A stretch of DNA of 64,000 nt, taken from NCBI GenBank assembly GCA_037178625.1, contig CM074139.1, forward strand, positions 1-64,000, read 5' to 3'. Of the stretch, positions 33,630-44,331 are shown piece by piece; position 1 is the first letter of the stretch, and the number at the start of each line of letters is the position of its first letter. The notes under the pieces are model-generated. The model did no database searches and was not told where the DNA came from. It was given only the letters and a program-made list of their open reading frames with translations. Made by a program: the position numbers and the translations under genes. Origin of the DNA: Skeletonema tropicum (taxonomy: Eukaryota; Bacillariophyta; Thalassiosirophyceae; Thalassiosirales; Thalassiosiraceae).

Positions 33630-33960
33630 CTAGGAGGTTGAGTTGAAATGGGTGTCAAATGGTTTTACTTTGGACTTTCTGATGCTGCGAACTAGGCCTT
33701 TGGTTTCTTTTCCTATCTTGGTGTCGGTGAGTTGGATGTATGGGATGAGAGTTTCCATTTCGTTGTGCCACTTGTCTCTCCATTTGTTGTGCATTGTTGT
33801 CTTGATTTGTTTGCCGAGGTGGCTGCATTGATACAAGTGATCTCCTTTTTCTTTTTTGTCGAAGTTTTGATTGTAGAAGGGGCATTTGAGTTGTTCTGTT
33901 GTTTCCCAGATAGATATCCATATGTAAGCAACGGAGAAGGTTGAATCTGAAGAGGCGATT
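33630..33960 (-). pseudogene. Possible LINE C-terminal zinc-knuckle fragment
   Basis: Minus-strand reading gives EQLKCPFYNQNFDKKEKGDH followed by LYQCSH and a basic helix (KWRDKWHNEME). This resembles the CPxC...HLxxC knuckle near the C-terminus of diatom non-LTR elements, with the second Cys replaced. The frame upstream (RLFRFNLLRCLHMDIYLGN) is displaced by one base. Weak but consistent. Confidence 0.4.
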
Positions 33961-34002
33961 GTCCTGTCTGTTTCCTTGTTCCTTGTTATGGTTGTCTTTC
34001 AT

Positions 34003-34395
34003 TCCTCGCTCCTCGCATCTTGCTTTTTGACAAGTGGTGAAGATTCAAAACCGCTTTTGCAGTACCGAGTGCCGCTCTACCTGAATCCACCATCCATCCA
34101 CCACCCGTGAATAAAAGTGCCAATACATACATATCTGAAAGTAAAACATGAAGCTATAAGTAGTATGTTCAGGCGGAGGGCTCCTCTTTCTATTGAAAGC
34201 TTTCCAACAACTTCTTGATCGGGCTTTTACTCTCTAGAGAGCTGCGTGAAAATTCTTCAATTGTATTGGCTGGGTGTCATGATAGTACTTATAGTAACAA
34301 TGAGCAACAACATCACGATTCAGCAACAACTATCAGTGCAGCTGTGACTGTCGACCGAAATGGAACAAATACTACAATACATGCAGATCAATTTT
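34003..34395 (+). pseudogene. Deleted partial copy of the DAO-family oxidoreductase gene and its upstream region
   Basis: 34003-34260 matches the 5' flank of the gene at 42371 (shared GAAGATTCAAAACCGCTTTT, GAGTGCCGCTCTACCTGAAT, GGAGGGCTCCTCTTTCTATT). It then jumps straight to a match with 43137-43267 inside that gene (GGTGTCATGATAG, GTGCAGCTGTGACTGTCGAC). About 770 bp, including the start codon and FAD-binding N-terminus, are missing. Nonfunctional. Confidence 0.88.
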
Positions 34396-34455
34396 ACCCT
34401 TGCGCACTTGCATGCTTTTTACCTCGAGTCTCCATTTTTTTCGATTTTTAAAAAT

Positions 34456-34999
34456 TCTCAAGTTGAGAATTATCTGTCATAAGACCGTCAAACAGAGTCG
34501 GGATAATCTAAGCGAACATTCAGGCGGATACACGGATCGGAGCGAGATCGGTGGACTTGTGAGGAGGATCGTAGAGTACCAGGAAACGAAGGCAGTGTTG
34601 AGACGTCTAATTCTATCTTAAGCCGGACACGAAGCACTGAAGCTCTGCTGTTGTGCGTCCTACTCGACTATCGAAGTATTGATGTAGTACAGTGTGCCTT
34701 GAGGCAGCGGATGTATTCCAACGTAGTTATTACTATTTCATTATTCTTATTATTATTGATTGTGTTGTGAGCGCCATAAAGCGAGTTGGCTTTAGTATCT
34801 TGTGTAAAGATATGGCGGGAAAATAAGTTCTGCTGAACCGACGATCGCGGAAGATTCGACGTTCAACTTGCGGTAGATAAATGGGACGATTCCCATTAAT
34901 CGGGATATGAGTATCTTCAATATCCATAAGTAGTGTACCATTGATGACATACTGGTACGATTGCGGTTGCGCTCATCTGCTTTCTTACATAAGTTGACA
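34456..34999 (-). repeat. 3' LTR of the 4.1-kb element
   Basis: 544 bp, matching 38000-38543. It contains the end and stop codon of the second frame (from 34792). Confidence 0.93.
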
Positions 35000-35862
35000 C
35001 TCCCCAGCCAAACGTATATCGTATTCCAGACTTCCCACTTCAACAAGTAATCGCTAATCTCAAAGAACATCTGAGCAGTAAACTTATTATTGTGTGAAGT
35101 TGTTTCCATAATGGTTGGTATTTCCAGTAGCTCTTGATAATCATTGATCTGACCTGTAGGTGTAGGGTATTGGATGAGTAGTTCTTCCTCCTTTGGACTA
35201 GGTAGACGTAGATCGGCCATAGAAAATGTGGACGATAAAGCATTGTGATTGTTCGCGAAGGGCCTATTGCCGTTTGTGACTTGTGAGAAGGGCCTATTGC
35301 CGTTTGTGACTTGAACTTCAAGGTATATATGGTCATCCGCGACTTGGTAATGAAGTTGATCGTATTCATCAAAAATGTGAACACTTGAAGAGAACCCTCT
35401 CTCGGGACTTCTAACAAAGAACCTGAAGCCACACACAAAGATATCGACAAAGAATCCACCATAGAGCCGATTGCATCGGGTGATAATTCTGCTTCCGACG
35501 ATGATTTCGTGGTAATTAGTGCGTGATGCATCCATAAGTTCTTGAATAGCTGCACGTTTGCTGCGCTCCCCATGATTGAGACCGAGACGATGACGTTCGT
35601 AACTCACGAGATCAGGATGAAGAACCGAATTGACTTGATTCCGAATAACGTAGATATTGCGCTTCCTATCAACAATCCTCGATGCAAAACGTGCAATCAT
35701 CATGTGACGAGAGTCAATGTCAATACTTACCAAAATAGCACCATATTCAACCATCAAAATATTACCATATCCAAATTGAGCCGAGAAGATAGCAGAGTTT
35801 CCATCACTGATCTGCGACCGAATAATATTTTCTCTCACGGCAGTACCGAGTAAAGCAAGCAT
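34792..35862 (-). CDS. Second half of the element's long frame, after the UAG (356 codons)
   Basis: In the same frame as the ORF ending at 35869 and separated from it only by TAG TAC AAC before the ATG at 35862. The protein begins MLALLGTAVRENII and has no family I recognise. A short tandem duplication (QVTNGNRPFSQVTNGNRPFA) is visible. The last ~68 codons are encoded by the 3' LTR. Translation could occur by readthrough of the UAG or by internal initiation; alternatively the stop is a disabling mutation. Confidence 0.5.
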   Translation of the reverse strand: MLALLGTAVRENIIRSQISDGNSAIFSAQFGYGNILMVEYGAILVSIDIDSRHMMIARFASRIVDRKRNIYVIRNQVNSVLHPDLVSYERHRLGLNHGERSKRAAIQELMDASRTNYHEIIVGSRIITRCNRLYGGFFVDIFVCGFRFFVRSPERGFSSSVHIFDEYDQLHYQVADDHIYLEVQVTNGNRPFSQVTNGNRPFANNHNALSSTFSMADLRLPSPKEEELLIQYPTPTGQINDYQELLEIPTIMETTSHNNKFTAQMFFEISDYLLKWEVWNTIYVWLGSVNLCKKADERNRNRTSMSSMVHYLWILKILISRLMGIVPFIYRKLNVESSAIVGSAELIFPPYLYTRY

Positions 35863-35868
35863 GTTGTA

Positions 35869-37773
35869 CTAAGATTTGCAAAAGGAAGTATCTTCCGTCG
35901 GACGAATGATATGATGAAGTCGAGTAGATGATGATGTCTCCCCATATTCCTCAGCAGTAACCATGACAGAATGATGTCGATCCAAGAAAACGTTGTTGAT
36001 GATGACGTTCCGAAGCAAGACGTGATACTGTCGATGACCTCGAGTAATCTCCGCAAACGAAAAGCGATGCAACCTGCAAGCGACGACGATATAGATCCTA
36101 TCAGCAAGGTCTCGAGAATCATGTGAATAGAACTGAGCAGCGAAGTCTTGTAAGGACTTAAGAACAAGTGCATTGCATTCCGCATCGACTAGTTGTGCTC
36201 GATGGTGGTAAAATTCAATCTTCGCAGCAGGAGAACAAACAACAACTTGGCTTCCAACGGCAGAATCTTCTTGGATGTCCATCAACTTATAGAGTAGAAC
36301 TTGCTCCCCATTCTTCGTCTTGTAGAACTGAATTCCATTCGACTCGTAGTACCAAATCAACTCTGAAATAATAAAGTCTCTCATCTTCGCAGGATAGTGG
36401 TAACGTCGTATCATCACAGATAGATATTCAATTGAAGGAATTTGATCCCCATTCATCTCGCAGGACAAAAGAAACTCTAAATTAATAAAGTATCGCATCT
36501 TCACAGGACAGTACTCTCCAATCATCATCTTGTGATATCGCAGTAGCTCTAAAGCTGTAGAGACATAAGATATCATGCCACGAACAAATGCATAGCCTTG
36601 AATGTGCGAAGGATCATATCGTACAAGTAATTCAAGTACAGACCAAGCGATGGTAATAAACAAGATCTTGTTGGATGTGTGATCGGAGTTGTGACAACTG
36701 TGAGCAAGTATCATGCAACGATCAATCTTCTGGGACTTGTGAGTGATAATAACACCACTGGATTCGTCTTGAAAGACATCGATGCTTGTAGTAGATGTCA
36801 AGAGTGTCTCCGTTCTCCCGAGTAATGCATACGTCGATTGCAAAACATCTCCCCACGCAACATGAATCTTGGTCACAAGTTGATTATAGTATCGAACATG
36901 TTGTGTCCATTGCGAAAGATCGTGCAACCAGATAAAGTCGACACTAAAGATTACCATTACTCCCCATAGTCTCAAGAGATAATGTGTAAGTATGAGTCCC
37001 TCACAACTGAAAAACATCACTCCTCTATTCACAACTAGGAAGTCATGAGTACCATCGAGTAGATGATCTGCGATGTGACGATGCTCACCAAAGATAACAA
37101 CATCGATATGCTGTCGCTTGATAGAACTTGTGCCCAGGAACTGAATATCGAGTTTCCAGAATAGGGTCATCAAAAGGGCGCTGATGTCATGTTGTCGAAG
37201 ACAAGCTATAACACCGATAGGACGTGTATCCATAGATGGATAAATGTTGGTATTAACACCAGAAGGAGTTACCAAAGTACTGAATTCAGAAGGATCCATG
37301 ATGCGAAGAATAATAACTGCGATCAATTTGTCTCCACCCAATGTAGAAGTGTCGAGAATATAATGTCGGGTTCCTAAGCAGACAACTAGACGAAGCACCG
37401 ATCGAATCGAGAGAGATGCCGGGTTAAGTGCGGGCAAAGGCCTGTACACGGTGACAATCCACCATTTATCCTCTTGACTTCCTAATAAGGAGAGACCCAT
37501 TACTAACGAAGGACGGTCCACCACATGGTAGATATCCACTTCTTCAGAAGACACGTAAATCCATAAACGTGTAGATATGATCCCTTCAGTAGAAAACAGG
37601 ACTTGATGTAAATCCAAAAACTCGGATAATGGTCTCCGCCACCTTCCTCTGCGAAATACATCAGATTCCATATTAGCATCTCGACTACCATCACTGGTCT
37701 CTAAAGAAGCGTCTACAAAACCCTCATCGGCAGTAACATCGCCACGTGAAGAAGAAAGTTGATCCTCCTGCAT
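35869..37773 (-). CDS. First half of the element's long frame, unrecognised protein (~635 codons)
   Basis: The frame is open from about 37895 to the TAG at 35869. The first ATG is at 37773 (MQEDQLSSSRGDVTADEGF). An acidic N-terminus is followed by a mixed hydrophobic, aromatic-rich protein (EDKWWIVTVYRPLPALNPAS, TRHYILDTSTLGGDKLIAV). An internal repeat of ~25-30 residues is visible (PVKMRYFINLEFLLSCEMNG against PAKMRDFIISELIWYYESNG). There is no YxDD box, no HHCC or DDE signature and no zinc knuckle. Length and openness argue for real coding; the function is unknown. It may be a divergent gag or a gene carried by the element. Confidence 0.5.
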   Translation of the reverse strand: MQEDQLSSSRGDVTADEGFVDASLETSDGSRDANMESDVFRRGRWRRPLSEFLDLHQVLFSTEGIISTRLWIYVSSEEVDIYHVVDRPSLVMGLSLLGSQEDKWWIVTVYRPLPALNPASLSIRSVLRLVVCLGTRHYILDTSTLGGDKLIAVIILRIMDPSEFSTLVTPSGVNTNIYPSMDTRPIGVIACLRQHDISALLMTLFWKLDIQFLGTSSIKRQHIDVVIFGEHRHIADHLLDGTHDFLVVNRGVMFFSCEGLILTHYLLRLWGVMVIFSVDFIWLHDLSQWTQHVRYYNQLVTKIHVAWGDVLQSTYALLGRTETLLTSTTSIDVFQDESSGVIITHKSQKIDRCMILAHSCHNSDHTSNKILFITIAWSVLELLVRYDPSHIQGYAFVRGMISYVSTALELLRYHKMMIGEYCPVKMRYFINLEFLLSCEMNGDQIPSIEYLSVMIRRYHYPAKMRDFIISELIWYYESNGIQFYKTKNGEQVLLYKLMDIQEDSAVGSQVVVCSPAAKIEFYHHRAQLVDAECNALVLKSLQDFAAQFYSHDSRDLADRIYIVVACRLHRFSFAEITRGHRQYHVLLRNVIINNVFLDRHHSVMVTAEEYGETSSSTRLHHIIRPTEDTSFCKS

Positions 37774-37999
37774 GATGATATCGGCGTCAGATAAAGATGT
37801 TATGCTGTATTGAGCAGCTATCACGGGTGTCCACTTGGTATGAAAGGAAGGCCTATTAAGCAAGGTGTTTGCCTGGCAAAACGGAGTCCACTTAAATCAG
37901 GGAGAGTTGGATTTTTCTCATAAGACTCAACGACTAAGGCTTGACAGATAATTCTTCGGTGTATCTGAAGCTATTGTTAAAGCACGAGAACTGATAATC

Positions 38000-38543
38000 T
38001 CTCAAGTTGAGAATTATCTGTCATAAGACCGTCAAACAGAGTCGGGATAATCTAAGCGAACATTCAGGCGGATACACGGATCGGAGCGAGATCGGTGGAC
38101 TTGTGAGGAGGATCGTAGAGTACCAGGAAACGAAGGCAGTGTTGAGACGTCTAATTCTATCTTAAGCCGGACACGAAGCACTGAAGCTCTGCTGTTGTGC
38201 GTCCTACTCGACTATCGAAGTATTGATGTAGTACAGTGTGCCTTGAGGCAGCGGATGTATTCCAACGTAGTTATTACTATTTCATTATTCTTATTATTAT
38301 TGATTGTGTTGTGAGCGCCATAAAGCGAGTTGGCTTTAGTATCTTGTGTAAAGATATGGCGGGAAAATAAGTTCTGCTGAACCGACGATCGCGGAAGATT
38401 CGACGTTCAACTTGCGGTAGATAAATGGGACGATTCCCATTAATCGGGATATGAGTATCTTCAATATCCATAAGTAGTGTACCATTGATGACATACTGGT
38501 ACGATTGCGGTTGCGCTCATCTGCTTTCTTACATAAGTTGACA
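38000..38543 (-). repeat. 5' LTR of the 4.1-kb element
   Basis: Equal in length to 34456-34999 and matching it. Right flank AAAAT is the target duplication. Confidence 0.93.
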
Positions 38544-38548
38544 AAAAT

Positions 38549-41253
38549 GTTCGTTTCTTGTAAAGTTTAACACGGTAGCCCCCATACTAAATGGGACCCC
38601 TCTGCCATCAAGGCCGAGTTGGAGAAGGGTCGGATCTGACGCCGCAACTCGATGCCACTATGCCATACGAGGTTGGGAGACCCTTCAGGACCGGGCTGTG
38701 CGACCTTGGTCACCGAGATATCGTCATTTGAATTTATGAATTTCCCCCATTTCGTGTCGGCTGGACATCTCTTGTGTATTGTGTTCGTAGGTGTCCTTTG
38801 GCCCAGATAGAGACGTGGGGGGTTTCGTCCTGGGCGTCCGTGCCGTATCCGCCCTCATAATCTATTATTTTCAAAGCAGTCGGCATTATTTATGATGAAT
38901 CACTTTGCTCCTTTTTTATTCACATTGTCTACTTTCATTAGTATACCTTTTTCCATCGTTGGATGATCCAACCGATGATGACACGACATGTTTCAACGAC
39001 AACTGAAACTGCATACCTTGATGACATAATGTAGTCCATCACCTTTACCCTAACCTTATCACAACTCAGTGCCGAAGCTATGTGATCCGGCAATATCGTC
39101 TAAGGACATAACACCGAGCGTGGTCCACTTTCATGATTTCTAAGATACGAAGACGATGGCATATCGCTGAGTATCCCAAAGCTGCAAGACTTCGTCAGCG
39201 AAGCTGTGTCCGCAACACACATAACATCGACGGCCCAAGTTGATGATAATCTAACAGCAGTAGTGCGATGACACTCGCCTGCAATACTATCTCTCCAATA
39301 TGTAATATTGGTCATGCCGACTTCTCCAGCAGCGAGACGCGAGCTCCTTATTGACAATTACTTTCCATCACTCATATCAATTCATGACGTCAGCAATGAA
39401 TGTGCTCGACAACTTCAACATCAAGTGCAAGCGGACGTGTCCGATGCACGCAACAGCAACTTGATCAAAAGTATCAGATCAGTTCCGCTATCTTCATTGA
39501 TTCTCGACGCCAAATAAGCCAGATTAAGCGTCTCGAGAGTACACGTGTGACGTGTGGCCACATAACAAATAATAATATATAAACCTGAGCGAACCTCTCA
39601 GCGTTATTCCAACTTCTTGATGACTTCTAGGAGTTCAGCCCAATCAAACAATAAACTTCAAGGCGCTAGAAAGCCACGTGCACGGTCAAAGAAATATTTG
39701 AGCCGATCTTTACTCACGCATGCCGAAGGATGGCATTAAGGATCTCAATAATGAGCAACCTGAACGAACTTGATAGGTTTACAGGATATTATTTCCAGGG
39801 ACGCTTGGAAATTGCTTTAAAGAATCCTCAAAGCAAAACAGTCTGCAAGAATGGACAAGACTACGGGTAACATGACACGCACGCACGATGCTCAAAAGCA
39901 AGTGACATCTGCAAGCGTCTTTATCAACTTCAACTGCTACGCAAGCGCATAGGGCTTATTCGAACACAACCATAGCCATGTAGGCAGCTCTCCCGAAGAG
40001 ATCTAACCTTCGGTCGAGATATTCTTTGACAAGATACCGCGAGATTGCAGATGGCATCTCATCACCAAATTAATACAACATGCCAGTTGAAGTTGAGGTT
40101 GAGGTTAAACATCACATAAGTAGGCAGCAAGTCATCGTACTAAAATACCGATGCTCACATGCTAGATCAATCTCTGAGTCATTGACAACATCCAACCTTT
40201 GTACGTGTCTAGCTACCATAGTAGTCACGTCATGATACCCGGTGCTAACTGGATAGGGATAAAAGAAGATTAATTCACGTTAGCTCATCATCATCATATC
40301 CCTTCTATTAGGATTACAGATTATACGGTTAGCGTAGGCGCAAGCATAATAGGTATTCTTTCAGCATCAATAAAGCAAACAGAATGAAAAGTATCTCTCA
40401 AGACACGAGATTAGCAACACTATCCAGCACTATGAGCTAGAGTGTGGGTACGTAGCGTAACAGTATACGTAGAGATGGCACCCTGCTGATAAGCAAGAAT
40501 CCGAAAGAGGTCTTGGTTAAGCTACGACTCCGAGGGAAATTCTGTTTCCAATGGGAAGACGGCTATGACAAGCCTACCACGTACCTCGGAGCTGAGATCT
40601 CACAGCATGTGAGGAGAAGGAAGAATGTTAAGAGTAAGAGGCGGTGAATGCGCCAAGAACAAGAACATCGTGGCTCAAGTCAAGGAGAGGTAGGCATCAG
40701 GATGAGAAGGAGGAGAGAGACTTCAAACTTCCCCAATCCAAGTAAACACAGGAACATATCGGTCTATTTCATCTAGACCGCATGAGCTTGATACCTCTGA
40801 TCTACTCGACTGGGACCTATACACGGGAGAACCAGTAACTCGTCGGTATTATGATCGATGAGCGGTAGAAATAGGATATGAGTTATGATTTCGTCGCAGT
40901 ATCTCGCAACACCAGCACCTCTAGAGGAATGCAAAACACCAACGATGCATCTGAGAAGCTGCTTACGAGGAAATCGTGAGGCTTGAAAGGAGATAGACAC
41001 AGCTGGTATGCCGGAATCATTGGGACTACCGGAAAGATCAGAACATACCTCGACGAGACTACTTGTGGAACTACTTTTGGACGATAATTTATGCACTCAC
41101 AAAGGAATTACCGATGTGCAAGAGCAATCGATATTGGATGATAATTTATTTTATCCTCAAAAGGTGATCGCCTTCTGTCAATGCAACTATACAATCACAT
41201 CAAGATCGCCTCATGCTCTTCTTGCCCTCTTGCTTTATGACCATGATAATATG
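38549..41253. other. Gene-poor stretch
   Basis: No intact gene seen. A short copia-like RT remnant lies at 40477-40647. Other frames are short and uninformative. Confidence 0.4.
40477..40647 (+). pseudogene. Possible copia reverse-transcriptase fragment
   Basis: The frame reads GTLLISKNPKEVLVKLRLRG, then EDGYDKPTTYLGAEISQHV and a stop. This fits the copia segment after the catalytic box (LxISxNPK...YLGxxI). Only ~57 codons remain. Confidence 0.4.
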
Positions 41254-42058
41254 TTAGAAACAATCCAACAGCATTACTTGCACGGCAGTAGTAAAAAAGA
41301 GCAAAAACCCTGCTCCCGTCCACGAGAAAACGGCAGGGGCGGGCGGGGATGAGAGTTTGAACAACAAGAAACCTAAAGCTAAAGCCAAATTCATCATCGT
41401 CATCTTCTTCTTCTTCTTCAAGGTTTGTAAAGCGGCGATAGTCTCAAGTAGCAGTGGCAGTGTTCCCTCTCCCTCCACATCCACATGCTTCAAATTTTCA
41501 CACCCTTGGAATGCCCAATCATCGATAATAATTCCATCTTTCAATGGACTGAATGGAACGGTGATTCGTTCAAGAGAGGTACACTCCAAGAATGCCTGAC
41601 GCTTAATTCTTTCCAGCTTGCTGCCAAATTTCACATTCGTCAGGGCTTCACACTTGTTGAATGCCCACCAACACACGATCCTGGCGGATGGAAGATTGAT
41701 GCTCCTCAAAGAGTTGCAGTTACTGAATGCCCCATCTCCAATTATTTCCAGATTGCCACATTCCACATCCGTCAGGGCTGTACAAACAGTGAATGCATCC
41801 CATTCAACAATTTTGACGCCCGGCATGAATACTCGCCTCAAGCGAGAGCAGCCAACGAATGCATCTTCTTCAATCTTTTCGACATCCTCATGGCAGACGA
41901 CTTCGACAATGTCAGGATGCCATTTGAATGCCTCTGCACGAATGACTTTGGCGGCCACGACCCACGACGATATGAGTTGCATCATCTGGAATAACTTCGC
42001 CCTCTTTCCCCCTGTAGATGTAGAATCTAATGAAATTATTATCGCCCTCGGCCGCCAT
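41254..42058 (-). pseudogene. BspA-type leucine-rich-repeat protein, truncated and frameshifted
   Basis: The ATG at 42058 starts MAAEGDNNFIRFYIYRGKEG, parallel to the intact paralogue at 50432. About 35 codons later the frame must change by one base to reach VIRAEAFKWHPDIVEVVCHE. Then follow LRR_5 (BspA-like) repeats of the form VEKIEEDAFVGCSRLRRVFM, VEWDAFTVCTALTDVECG, IGDGAFSNCNSLRSINLPSA and IKRQAFLECTSLERITVPF. The C-terminus departs after LLETIAALQTLKKKKK and lacks the conserved tail seen at 50432 (RSVLRKIIHYQAEHQR...LPREIVMNNILPFLEL). So it has one frameshift and a lost 3' end. A single sequencing error could explain the first but not the second. Confidence 0.8.
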
Positions 42059-42370
42059 GATGAAATTATTTGTATGTTGTGCAGCAAGAGACAATGGTGT
42101 TTGCTTTATTGTTGTTGTTGTCGTTGATTTTGTTGTGCTTTCCTCGCTCCTCGCTCCTCGCTTTTTACAAGAGGTGAAGATTCAAAACCGCTTTTTAAGT
42201 ACCCGAGTGCCGCTCTACCTGAATCCACCATCCATCCACCACCCGTGAATAAAAGTACCAATCTGACTATTATCAAAGTAACATCGAAGTACGTTCAGGC
42301 GGAGGGCTCCTCTTTCTATTGAAAGCTTTCCAACAACTTCTTGATAGAGCTGCATAAAAATTCTTCAATC

Positions 42371-43783
42371 ATGTCTCTGTACTCCGCGGCAGCATCGGCG
42401 GCGGCGGCGGCGGCACGACGGAAGATGATAACCGCACGGAGCATGGCATCATCATCATCATCGGTGGAGCAACACATAATCATTCTCGGCGGTGGAATCG
42501 CTGGTCTCAGCACGGCACGTTATCTTCTCGGCTATACGCATCAACATCGGAACGTCAAAATCACGCTCATTGACCGCAACGCTGCCGATGATATCAAAAA
42601 CAAAGTGCCATCTCCAACCTATGAAGATCAGCAAACCGAATACCCGCACTTCTCTACCCCCTCTCGACGAAATGGCAACGTGCTCTGCCCATCGCTCACT
42701 ATTCCTTGGACATCTCGACCACTGTTCAAAGAAGCCATCATGCCGGCCGTTAAATCGATATTTGCTTCCAAAGATAGTCCCACTGCTCAACCGGCGATAA
42801 CATTTGACTGGAAATCTCTCCTATCCGACCGAAGCATGTATTCCTTCGCCACGCACTACCTACTCCAAAAACTGGTGTACAGACCACCAAGACATCATCA
42901 ATGCAACAAATCGATATTAGAGTACAACATGAAGTGTCTTGATGATCCATCTGATTCTTTAGTACAGAGTATCAACTATGGGCGATTCGCACAAGGGACA
43001 CGGCTTGTGGATGGCACTGTAGTGGAGGGAGATTCTTCAGGGGATGTAGGATTGTTCTGCCGGGGACTGTTGAATAGATTGCAAATTGAATATGGTGATA
43101 GATTTACTGTCCGATCAGAAGAGAATGTAGAGAGTCTTGTATTAGCTGGGTGTCATGATAGCAGTAACAATGAGCAGCAACATCACGATTCGGCAACAAC
43201 TATCAGTGCAGCTGTGACTGTCGACCGAAATGGAATCAAGTCAACAATACATGCAGATCAATTTGTTATTGCGATGGGAAATAATTCGAGACCATTATGC
43301 GATGCCATACATGTGCCGTGTCCAATCTACCCGGTCAAGGGACATTTGGTCACGATAAGCTCGTCTGACGATTGTATCTACAATATTACGCTTCCAAATG
43401 GAATCGGATATGCGGCTCCAATGGATCACAAACTGAATGGCCGTCGACTGTATCGACTATCTGGATTTGTGGACTTTACATCGGCTAAGGAACCTGATGA
43501 TCATCGAATTGATGCACTAGTTGATGCAGCCAAGCTTTTGCTCAACGATGTGAGCGTAATCGATGTAAGTGCATGCCATCGGCCATTCAGCGCAGACGAT
43601 CGTCCTATTATCGGTCCGGCAGCAGCATTTGGAAACGTATATCTCTGCACTGGATTTGGGAGTAGAGGGTGGAGCATCGGGTTGGGAAGTGGGTCTTTAT
43701 TGGCTAGTTTGATACTTGGATTGCCTTGTAATATTGATCCGGAGCCTTATTTACCACGCCGTTTTGGAGCGAGATATTTTTGA
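42371..43783 (+). CDS. FAD-dependent oxidoreductase, DAO family (D-amino-acid dehydrogenase-like)
   Basis: 470 residues from the ATG at 42371. The Ala/Ser/Arg-rich first ~30 residues (MSLYSAAASAAAAAARRKMI) look like an organelle transit peptide, perhaps mitochondrial. The FAD-binding Rossmann motif IIILGGGIAGLSTARYLL covers about 36-53. Conserved later parts include FVIAMGNNSRPLC, the VKGHLVTISS stretch, GYAAPMDH, RLYRLSGFVDFT, HRPFSADDRPIIGP and the C-terminal FAD-contact CTGFGSRGWSIGLGSGSLLA. These are DAO-family landmarks; such enzymes oxidise amino acids or related amines with FAD. The exact substrate cannot be read. The reading frame is intact. A deleted copy lies at 34003-34395, sharing the promoter-proximal DNA. 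Confidence 0.88.
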   Translation: MSLYSAAASAAAAAARRKMITARSMASSSSSVEQHIIILGGGIAGLSTARYLLGYTHQHRNVKITLIDRNAADDIKNKVPSPTYEDQQTEYPHFSTPSRRNGNVLCPSLTIPWTSRPLFKEAIMPAVKSIFASKDSPTAQPAITFDWKSLLSDRSMYSFATHYLLQKLVYRPPRHHQCNKSILEYNMKCLDDPSDSLVQSINYGRFAQGTRLVDGTVVEGDSSGDVGLFCRGLLNRLQIEYGDRFTVRSEENVESLVLAGCHDSSNNEQQHHDSATTISAAVTVDRNGIKSTIHADQFVIAMGNNSRPLCDAIHVPCPIYPVKGHLVTISSSDDCIYNITLPNGIGYAAPMDHKLNGRRLYRLSGFVDFTSAKEPDDHRIDALVDAAKLLLNDVSVIDVSACHRPFSADDRPIIGPAAAFGNVYLCTGFGSRGWSIGLGSGSLLASLILGLPCNIDPEPYLPRRFGARYF

Positions 43784-44331
43784 GGAAGTATTCGGTGGTA
43801 TGTAGCTTCAAATATTTGTTTCGGATATCCAAGACATTATGGCTCGTAATCCAACGATGAACTCAACTCAACTCCTTCGACCAACGAGACGGTCGCAACA
43901 GCGGACTGTACGATAATTTTTCAGTGACGTCAAGAGGTAAAGTTGGCGTAAAGAAGAGCAGAAGTTCTAATATATCTTGCTAAAAGCTTAGCTCTGCACT
44001 AAATTCACACATTGCATTCATTCCCTATCATCACCATCTCTTGAAGAGCCTAAATTACCGTGAAGTAATTCAACATATTTTTGCGTGTCATATTCTCTCT
44101 TCCCACCGATTTCAATATTTACCTGTGTCTAACACATGACGAACTTTATTTTGGCATCATCTCAGACATTCTCAAACGCATTCACATTCATGAATTCTTG
44201 AGGGGGCGTGACCAAACTATCACGTTGATCTAAATACTCCAGAAGTCTCTTGTTTTCTCCACGCGACGTAATTTCTTCGACTTTCTTTGTGAGCTCTGCA
44301 ATCAATAAATTCCTCGCTGCAAGTTGGTTCT
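43784..44331. other. Intergenic region between the oxidoreductase and the coiled-coil gene
   Basis: Nothing recognised. Confidence 0.4.

Larger units (their letters stand above)
34456..38543 (-). mobile_element. Complete 4.1-kb LTR retrotransposon with non-standard coding content
   Basis: LTRs are at 34456-34999 and 38000-38543. They are equal in length and appear identical where I compared them. AAAAT at 34451-34455 and 38544-38548 is a 5-bp target duplication. On the minus strand the LTR runs TGTCAACTTATG...CAACTTGAGA. Next to the 3' LTR is a purine tract (TGGGGAG, just right of 34999). Next to the 5' LTR is GATTATCAGTTCTCGTG (37983-37999), matching the same position of the 32-kb element and so probably the primer-binding site. 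These features define a minus-strand LTR retroelement that inserted recently. The interior shows no RT, integrase, protease or RNase H motif that I can recognise, so it is probably mobilised in trans. Confidence 0.92.
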
